NCBI RefSeq assembly: GCF_034347385.1
Contig: NZ_CP133777.1
Location: forward strand, 3,472,001 to 3,536,000
Reading direction: 5' to 3'
From: Actimicrobium sp. CCC2.4
GTDB taxonomy: Bacteria > Pseudomonadota > Gammaproteobacteria > Burkholderiales > Burkholderiaceae_D
DNA: 64,000 bases
This document shows positions 61,623 through 64,000 of this stretch, in pieces. A program made the translations under genes and the position numbers. Positions within the stretch are counted from its first letter, which is position 1; every line of letters begins with the position of its first letter. The notes beneath the pieces were generated by a model. It worked only from the letters and a program-made list of their open reading frames with translations. It searched no databases and was not told the origin of the DNA.

Positions 61623-62960
61623 TTATGGCATCGCCGGCGAGACCCGCCAGATCGCGTTGCCCACATCATCGGCCACCAGCAAAGCCCCCTTGCGATCAAT
61701 CGTCACACCAACCGGCCGGCCGAGCGCTTCGCCGTCGGCGTTCAGGAAACCGGTCAGCACGTCTTGCGGCATGCCGTTCGGTTTGCCATCAGTGAACGGT
61801 ACGTAGACCACCTTGTAGCCACTCGCCGGCTTGCGGTTCCATGAACCGTGCTGGCCTACAAACGCACCGCCAAGGTATTTTTTCGGTAGCAATGTGCTCT
61901 CGTTGAAGGTCAGGCCCAGCGAGGCGGTATGCGAGCCCATTGCGTAGTCCGGCACCAGTGCCGTGGCGACCAGGTCGGGGCGCTGCGGGGAGACGCGGAC
62001 ATCGACACGCTGGCCGTAGTAGCTGTAAGGCCAGCCGTAAAAGCCGCCATCCTTGACCGAGGTGATGTAATCCGGCACCAGGTTATTGCCCAGTTCGTCG
62101 CGCTCGTTGACGGCAGTCCAGAGGGCACCGGTTTTCGGCTCCCAGCCCATCCCGTTCGGATTGCGCAAGCCGGTGGCGAAGACGCGTGACTTGCCGCTGA
62201 CCGGGTCGATTTCGAGGATGGCGGCGCGGCGCTCTTCGTTCTCGATGCCGTTTTCAGCGACATTGCTGTTCGAGCCGACCGTCGCATATAACAGCTTGCC
62301 GTCGGGGCTGGCGAGGATGTTCTTGGTCCAGTGATGATTGATCGCACCGGCAGGCAAGTCGGCGACCTTCATGCCGGGCTCGGTGATTTCGGTCGCGCCG
62401 CTGGTGTACTTGAAGCGCATCACGGCATCGGTGTTGGCGACATACAGGTCGTTACCGATCAGCGCCATGCCGAACGGCGAATTCAGGCCGGACAGGAAGA
62501 CCGAGCGCGTTTCGGCGATGCCATCGCCATTGGCGTCACGCAGCAGCACGATACGGTTCGGACTGGCCACGCCGGCACCGGCACGCTTCATCACGACACC
62601 CATGAAAAAATTCTTGATGGTGGCAATGAACCCGGACGGCTTGTCGGTATTGGCGGGCTTGTTGCTTTCGGCAACCAGCACATCACCGTTTGGCAGCACG
62701 TATAACCAGCGCGGATGATCGAGACCGGTGGCATAAGCATTCACAGCCAGGCCCGCAGCCGGGGTCGGTGCGGCACCCAGCGGCCAGCCTTTGGCACTGG
62801 CGATGTTCACGGTCGGAATCAGGTTTTTGGTTGGCTCCGGCAGCGTCGGATTCGGGCCATAGCCGGGATCGACGGCCAGGTCGGCAGCGTGGATAAGCGG
62901 GCTGTAGAGCAGCGCAATCAGCAACGGAAGACGCAATGGCAGGGTTCGGTAGGTTGTCAT
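61623..62960 (-). CDS. PQQ-dependent sugar dehydrogenase/sorbosone dehydrogenase-like protein, secreted
   Basis: 445 residues from the ATG at 62960, overlapping the stop of the HTH gene (ATGA). Signal peptide of about 25 residues. The mature part is a six-bladed propeller: [57 protein letters not shown] and [18 protein letters not shown]. Similar to L-sorbosone/soluble glucose dehydrogenases that use PQQ. PQQ ligands were not traced one by one. It has no other dehydrogenase or PQQ gene near. Confidence 0.85.
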   Translation of the reverse strand: MTTYRTLPLRLPLLIALLYSPLIHAADLAVDPGYGPNPTLPEPTKNLIPTVNIASAKGWPLGAAPTPAAGLAVNAYATGLDHPRWLYVLPNGDVLVAESNKPANTDKPSGFIATIKNFFMGVVMKRAGAGVASPNRIVLLRDANGDGIAETRSVFLSGLNSPFGMALIGNDLYVANTDAVMRFKYTSGATEITEPGMKVADLPAGAINHHWTKNILASPDGKLLYATVGSNSNVAENGIENEERRAAILEIDPVSGKSRVFATGLRNPNGMGWEPKTGALWTAVNERDELGNNLVPDYITSVKDGGFYGWPYSYYGQRVDVRVSPQRPDLVATALVPDYAMGSHTASLGLTFNESTLLPKKYLGGAFVGQHGSWNRKPASGYKVVYVPFTDGKPNGMPQDVLTGFLNADGEALGRPVGVTIDRKGALLVADDVGNAIWRVSPAMP

Positions 62961-63283
62961 GGAAACTCTCTTTCTGGAACGGGAACAGGTGGGGTCAGGA
63001 TAGCCGGACATTGAATGGGACGCTTGGGCAGCCCGCTGGCCATCCGGCAGGAGCGGCGCGGATCGCCCATCAACGCGCGTAATTCGTCGATGCTCAACTG
63101 GCTGGCTTCGCGCATCAGGATCAGGATGGTGCCTGCCACGGGGCGACGCCCTTCGCGGATTTCCGCGATTAGTGCCACGGAAATATGGAGCGCCTTCGAC
63201 AGCTCGACATCATTGTGTACATGCAGAAGCTGCTTGAGAGCGATCAGCAGTTTGTTCGCGTCATACGGGTGGTGACTCAACAT
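62957..63283 (-). CDS. Small XRE-like helix-turn-helix protein
   Basis: 108 residues. An XRE/phage-repressor-like HTH occupies about residues 8-58 ([40 protein letters not shown]). The C-terminal tail is Pro/Arg/Cys rich with no clear fold. Its stop overlaps the start of the propeller dehydrogenase gene, so the pair is translationally coupled; the protein may control its own operon. DNA-binding function is inferred from the HTH only. Confidence 0.65.
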   Translation of the reverse strand: MLSHHPYDANKLLIALKQLLHVHNDVELSKALHISVALIAEIREGRRPVAGTILILMREASQLSIDELRALMGDPRRSCRMASGLPKRPIQCPAILTPPVPVPEREFP

Positions 63284-63476
63284 TATTGATCACTGATTTT
63301 TAGGTACCGCCGAGCATACGCATCCGTATCCATGGCGTATGTTCAATGGCGCACATAGCGAGCTCGAATTCCCCGCGCGCCGTCACGGTCCGGTTACGCA
63401 CAAGTAATCAAGCTGTCACGATCCGGCAGTTATGATGCAGCAGCAACCCCGCCATTTACGAGAAACCGGACGCACG

Positions 63477-64000
63477 ATGCTTACCCACTACGCCAACGAT
63501 GAGCGTCTGATCATTTTCGATGCCGACGGGACGCTGATCGATGGCTTCAGTGCCATTGACCGGACTTTTTCCGCCAACGGGATGGACATCGGCAAACTCG
63601 AGAACTTCCAGAAACGCCGCAAGCTGCTCAAGTACCTCGGTGGCATCAAGGAGTTTCCGGTCAATCTGCGCAAGCAGTTCGGCAAGCAGAACCGCAAGCT
63701 GCTGCGCGCCACGCTGACCGACGTGTATCGCGACGAAGCCGTGATGTATCCCGGTCTGGCCGACCTGCTGCGCGACGTGCTGGCCACGCCCGGCCTACGC
63801 GTCGCCCTGGTCACGCGCAATGTCACGATCGAACCGGCGCTCACGCTGGGCAAACTGTTTGCGCGCCACCAGATCGATATCGAGGCCTTTGATTCCGTGG
63901 CTTGCGTGCCGCTGGGCCAGCCCAAGTCGACCGCGTTTCGCGCCATCCGCAACCAGTACCTGATCAACCCGGCACGTGCCTACGCCTGCGGTGACGAGCA
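63477..64000 (+). CDS. HAD-family phosphatase, 3' end cut by window edge
   Basis: 174 residues visible from the ATG at 63477, open at the window end. ATGs at 63432 and 63435 are in-frame alternatives. The HAD motif I is FDADGTLID with Asp15 (nucleophile) and Asp17. Motif II is VALVTRNVT, with Thr, and motif III is around LGQPKSTAFRA with Lys. The ending ARAYACGDE leads into motif IV. It probably dephosphorylates a small phosphate ester; the substrate is unknown. No clear ribosome site for the chosen start. Confidence 0.85.
   Translation, partial: MLTHYANDERLIIFDADGTLIDGFSAIDRTFSANGMDIGKLENFQKRRKLLKYLGGIKEFPVNLRKQFGKQNRKLLRATLTDVYRDEAVMYPGLADLLRDVLATPGLRVALVTRNVTIEPALTLGKLFARHQIDIEAFDSVACVPLGQPKSTAFRAIRNQYLINPARAYACGDE

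Noticed and set aside
1-64000. CRISPR arrays, prophage, insertion sequences, rRNA
   Set aside because: No regular spaced repeats, transposase, integrase, phage structural gene or rRNA sequence was found.

Overview
The window looks like chromosomal DNA of a GC-rich betaproteobacterium, most likely of the Oxalobacteraceae or a near relative. This is inferred from the gene content (Tad/CpaB pilus genes, glnA-ntrB-ntrC, the gloB/yafS/rnhA/dnaQ neighbourhood, FdsA-type formate dehydrogenase with an oxalate/formate-type antiporter) and was not tested by database search. There are two tRNA genes, no rRNA, no CRISPR array, and no recognisable insertion sequence or prophage. A cpaB gene runs off the left edge and a HAD phosphatase gene off the right edge.

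Layout. 1-1.3 kb: end of a Tad/Flp pilus locus. 1.7-7.1 kb: ProQ-like RNA chaperone and a marR-nodT-emrA-emrB type efflux operon. 7.4-13.7 kb: an odd HTH/pseudo-receiver regulator, tRNA-Val, dnaQ, rnhA, yafS-like methyltransferase, gloB, mltD and fabI. 14-15.5 kb: RhlE-like helicase. 15.6-18.9 kb: senA, senB and selD, a selenoneine biosynthesis cluster and the most notable system here. 19-23.9 kb: ntrC, ntrB, a DUF4124 protein and glnA with a clear sigma-54 promoter. 24-31.9 kb: rhodanese, a membrane-tethered TAXI protein, a degenerate hemerythrin-like protein behind an FNR-type box, prfC, small envelope proteins, PAP2, DUF5710 and HU. 32-39.5 kb: a Cys-type NAD-dependent formate dehydrogenase (fdsA plus a fused fdsG-fdsB), an OFA transporter and a divergent regulator. 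39.5-45.4 kb: the ribose operon rbsBACRKD with a perfect LacI-type operator. 45.6-53.9 kb: a branched-chain-type ABC transporter, amidase, M20 amidohydrolase and XRE-cupin regulator behind a sigma-54 promoter. 54-64 kb: pldA, EamA transporter, a second DEAD-box helicase, tRNA-fMet, a GSU2403-type nucleotidyltransferase-fold protein, mutarotase, old yellow enzyme, sorbosone dehydrogenase-like protein and HAD phosphatase.

How the genes fit together. SelD makes selenophosphate, SenB should make a selenosugar from it and SenA should join that to hercynine. The only formate dehydrogenase visible has cysteine where selenocysteine could sit, so nothing in the window needs SelD for selenoprotein synthesis. 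The second theme is nitrogen control: ntrBC lie beside glnA, and both glnA and the ABC-transporter/amidase operon carry GG-N10-GC sigma-54 promoters with TGCACC/GGTGCA half-sites upstream. Formate/oxalate metabolism and ribose use are self-contained operons with their own regulators.
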